From assembly GCA_006538405.1 (NCBI GenBank), contig BJKQ01000005.1, positions 2,046,001 to 2,110,000 of the forward strand: a stretch of 64,000 bases of DNA, given 5' to 3'. This DNA comes from Hansfordia pulvinata (Eukaryota > Ascomycota > Sordariomycetes > Xylariales). Under the pieces are notes generated by a model that was given only the letters and a program-made list of their open reading frames with translations, did no database searches and had not been told where the DNA came from. Positions 60,391 to 64,000 of this stretch are shown one piece after another. How positions within the stretch are numbered: position 1 is the first letter of the stretch; each line of letters opens with the position of its first letter. The position numbers were made by a program, and so were the translations under genes.

Positions 60391-62894
60391 TATTAAAGGT
60401 TATATTTAAGTGGTAAAGTCGATATATAAAAGCTATATTAAAAGAGGCTTAAATACTTATTAATAAAAGTGCTTTTATTAAGGACGTTCCTTAAGGATAT
60501 TACGATAATTCCGTATAATAAATATAAGAAAAGGCTTAAAGTGCTATATAAAAAGAGCTAAAGTGTTATAAATCGTTAAAGGAGCCGGTGATAATAGCTT
60601 TAAATAACTTAAATAAGTATATTAATTTGTTTAATATATAAAAGGCTCTCTTAAATAAGTAAAAAAAAGTATAAATATAAATAAAGGAAAGGTAAAGGGC
60701 TTATAATAATAAAGTTAAGGTCCCGTTCCGCGGGGCAGCGAGAGATTATAAAGAGAAGGTTAAAGTAAGACCCGGCTTATAAGTATAAGAATATATCCAC
60801 TTAAGGAAAATTCACCTTAAAATTAAATAAGTAAAGAGAACCAGTCTTAATAAAACCGACACCGATAAAGTACGTATATAACAGCTTTAACCGAGATAAA
60901 AAGGCTTATTAAAGGTGGTAAGTTAAGCCTTTAACGTGTTAATATAAGTGAAAGATATTAACACCGGTTATAAACCATATAAAATCCATTTAAATAACTT
61001 AAAGTTATATTTAAGAGATCTGCTTAAGTATATTAAAGATTATTAAAGGAGGTCGCGTTAACTTAACGCTCGTTTACTCACGGACTTAAACGAAGATAAT
61101 TTATAAGGTAAAAAGTTACCTTATAATAAGAGGCGGGCGTTAAACTTAACGCCTTATATTCTTACTTATATTTAATAACCGTAAAGAAATAAAAAAGCGC
61201 GAGGAAAAAGCGATATAAACGGTATAAAAGGTAAAAACAATAACGGCCTTTATTATTAACGCCTTAAGGAACCTCGTTAACGCTTTAAGGACCTTATAAT
61301 ATATACTCCTTACGACTCCCTTAAAGCGAAATCGGTTATAAAACCCTCTCTTTTACTTAACCTTTAAGCTCTCTCTCTCTTTTTCTTCTTTATTATTATC
61401 ACCTTTATTAATTAATCTTTTAATAATAAACCGGTACCTTACTTTAAAAACACCCCCTTTTATTTAAAACTCGATTATCTTATTGCTTAAACGATATATT
61501 ACTTATCTTCGCCTTCGGTCCTCGCGGAGGCGCCGTAAGGCTTCGTGCTTACGAGAAGCCGGTGCTTTTAAGGTGAAAAGCGTTAAATATACTTATATTA
61601 AGCAACCCCTTTATTACCCTTTACTTATATAAACTCCCTTTAAGGAAATCGATAACCTTACTTATTTTATTTTAAAGAAGTTTCTTTTATTTTATAAAGA
61701 ATATACCCATAGATATTTTACTTAACCTTTATTATAATTATTATTACTTAACGCCGTGCTCGTTAAGTGGTAATATAAGAATTAAAGAATAAGCTTCGTT
61801 AACCTCTGTTTAATCGCGATTAAAATATAATAAAACTGGTTATCCTTATTTATTATTATACCTTTACCTTCCCTTAAGAACCTACCGCTCGCGTGGACTT
61901 ATTTTACTTTAATAATTAAGCTCATATTATAAGTTTTATTTATAAGTATGCCCTTATTATTATATCCCGTGAGCGTCGCGAGAAAATGGCCTTAATCTTT
62001 TAAAACACCTTTTTAATTAACTTAATAATTTTTAATACCTTAATCCAGCTTTTAAAGGGAGATGACTTACGGAATTAAACTTTAAAGTTTAACCTTAATC
62101 TTAACCGTTTTATTATTATTTTAAGTAAGTTCGTGCGTATCCGTGATAATCACCGTTTAATATTATCGGGCCTTAATATCCTTTTAATATAAGTCCTTTA
62201 ATAACGGATCACCGACCTGGCCGTTAAGGTATACGGATAGCCCCCTTTTTTAATTACTTATATTAAGGTTAAGATTAAGTGGTATAACCTTAAAGAGATG
62301 TTTTATCGATCTCGTATTAAACATTAAATTGCTTAAAACTCACACCGTTCCTTAAAGCCATAAGCTTTCTTAATTGCTTACGTTATAAAGATAGGTTCCT
62401 TTTTAATAAGTGCTATATTTAAGCTTAAAGAAAATGGTTTTAAATACGGATAAATCCTTAATATCCTTATAAAAGCCCGTGTCGAATGGTATAACGGCTT
62501 ACATTATAAGGATATAAAGCAATTAAAAGCTCGTGATCCTTAAAGAGCTTCCGTTTAAAACCTTAAGTAAGTGGCACTTATTTATCGTGTTCGAATTTAA
62601 TTAAATTTAACTTACTTTTATTAATAAAGCGTGCTGCCACCACCTCCTTTACCTCCTTAAGTTTAAGCTAATTAAGACCTCACCGAGGATAACGCTTAAT
62701 TAAAAAAGCAATTAATAAAAGTTAAAGTTTAAGTTAAGATAGCTTAATAAGGAAATATAACCTTTAATATTAAAACACATATTATTAACCCGACCCTTAC
62801 CGTTAACCCTGCTCCCTTTATCTTAATCCCTTTAAATACGTAAGAACGAGTTAATGTTATTGCTTTAACTTATATTACAGCCGATACCTTAATT

Positions 62895-63145
62895 AATAAT
62901 ACCGCGGGTAACGGAAATAATCCTTAAGGAAATAAGCTTATTACGATTAATAATAATAACGAAAAGGCTTTTAAGATTAAGGTTAATAACTTTAATAACG
63001 ATAAGTATATTAATATTAATAATAATTAAAAAGATATTAACGTAAATAACGATAACGATTAAGATAATAAAAACACTATTAATAAAGTGATTCCTTAAAG
63101 AGATATTATTTACACCTTAATAAACCCGGCGTTAATTTAAGCGGT
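62895..63145 (+). pseudogene. Asn/Asp-rich remnant downstream of integrase, unknown protein
   Basis: One plus-strand frame of about 84 codons has only TAA interruptions. It is dominated by AAT/AAC/GAT codons, the expected product of RIP on an acidic Asp/Glu-rich stretch. It could be an extra open frame of the element, or part of another element nested here. No family is recognised. Confidence 0.35.
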
Positions 63146-63968
63146 TATTAATTAATTAGCTTAAAGAGGATACGCTCGCTTTTAAGTACTTAACGAAGCT
63201 TATATTAGCCTTTTTTAAAGTGTTATTAACGCTATTAACAGCATCGTAATAACGGTTGCTTAATCGGTTATACTTATAAAATAATAAAGAAAAGATAATA
63301 TTAATCGGGCTAAACGTAATAAATAAATCGTTACTTTACTTATTAATAAAATCGTGGGTGTAATCACGTATTATACTTTAAGTCTTATCCAACGTTAACT
63401 CCTTATAAAGAAAGCCATTTAATATATTACTCGAAAAATCGACTTTATTAAGAAATATTACCGTAAGGAAAAAGGTCCACGATATTAAGGGGTTACTCGA
63501 TACCTTAAGCGTAATAAGGTCCACCCGATTAAGAAACGCTTTTACTTTATTTAAGCCTTATTCGGATTTAATTACTTATAATAAATTCCACGGGGACGAC
63601 CGAGATTATATATAATATAACCAGCCGTGAACGTAATGTTCTTTTAAGAATAAGATGAATTATTAATATAAATAATTTAATAAATAAGCTATAAAACCTT
63701 AAACGCTTAATATTACCGTGAAGAATATAAAATAAGTTAATTAATATTAATTACCACGGGAGCTAAAGGGTAACCGATAAGCTTTTACGCGACTGATTTA
63801 AGAACCGATTACACGCTGATTTACTTGCTATACCGGCGATAATGGAAATAGGAAAACTTAGTAAAGAAAATGGGAAAACATAAAAAGATAAGCTTAAACA
63901 GACTGCTCGGTAAATGGCGCTTGCTTTGATTCAGCCGCTTAACGGTGTCAGAATGGTGGGTGAGATAC

Positions 63969-64000
63969 CGAGTGCGGTGGGGCAGGCGCGCCTTAAGGAA
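63969..64000 (+). repeat. Start of 3' LTR, cut by the window end
   Basis: Repeats 53018-53049 with three C-to-T/G-to-A differences. The preceding bases GGTGGGTGAGATAC are purine-rich and may include the polypurine tract. Confidence 0.75.

Larger units (their letters stand above)
53018..64000 (+). mobile_element. Degenerate Ty3/Gypsy LTR retrotransposon, RIP-mutated, incomplete at window end
   Basis: A sequence starting CGAGTGCGGTGGGG occurs at 53018 and again at 63969, 10,951 bases apart in direct orientation; these are read as the starts of the 5' and 3' LTRs. Over the 32 bases available they differ at three sites, all C-to-T or G-to-A. Between them the DNA is very AT-rich, dominated by TTAA/TATTA strings, and reading frames are broken mostly by TAA. 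Residual frames on the plus strand resemble, in order, a gag-like segment (about 54250-54740), reverse transcriptase (about 58317-58680) and integrase (about 59958-60390). RT before integrase is the Ty3/Gypsy order. All are inactivated by many stops. RIP in fungi acts on duplicated DNA during the sexual cycle, turning CpA into TpA. Confidence 0.85.

Noticed and set aside
1..64000. CRISPR array, prophage or bacterial operon
   Set aside because: Spliced genes, mitochondrial targeting and RIP mark eukaryotic fungal DNA; no regularly spaced repeats were seen.

Overview
The window looks like nuclear DNA of a filamentous ascomycete, probably a Sordariomycete. Genes are GC-rich, introns are short (about 50-330 bases) with GTAAGT/GTGAGT-type donors and CAG/TAG acceptors, intergenic spacers are long, and the last 11 kb is an AT-rich block with the signature of repeat-induced point mutation (RIP).

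Layout. 1-1169 (-): 5' part of an M28 zinc aminopeptidase, cut by the window edge. 4401-5575 (-): HpcH/HpaI-type aldolase. 12862-13736 (-): mitochondrial iron-sulfur assembly protein ISA1. 16310-18522 (+): ARMH3/DUF1741 armadillo-like protein. 19500-20586 (+): DUF829/TMEM53 alpha/beta hydrolase-like protein. 21115-21897 (-): cysteine-free putative secreted protein. 23280-25856 (-): 858-residue uncharacterised protein with four copies of an RRxFxPxxxE motif. 25857-39357: 13.5 kb with no recognisable gene. 39358-43718 (+): about 1,450-residue uncharacterised disordered protein. 47316-49059 (+): 6-phosphofructo-2-kinase/fructose-2,6-bisphosphatase. 49741-51398 (-): secreted SurE-like phosphatase/nucleotidase. 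53018-64000: RIP-degraded Ty3/Gypsy LTR retrotransposon whose 3' LTR is just entered at the window end.

The genes do not form an obvious operon-like or secondary-metabolite cluster; this is ordinary housekeeping and conserved-unknown content, with convergent pairs at 20.6-21.1 kb and 49.1-49.7 kb. The strongest anomaly is technical or evolutionary: four of the ten genes contain seven apparent single-base losses, mostly in or beside C/G runs, while the other six read cleanly. The strongest biological signals are the RIP-mutated Gypsy element, with two LTR starts differing only by C-to-T/G-to-A changes, and two short palindrome-like motifs (TACGAGTA and AGGTACCT) scattered through intergenic DNA. 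I found no CRISPR array, rRNA or convincing tRNA.
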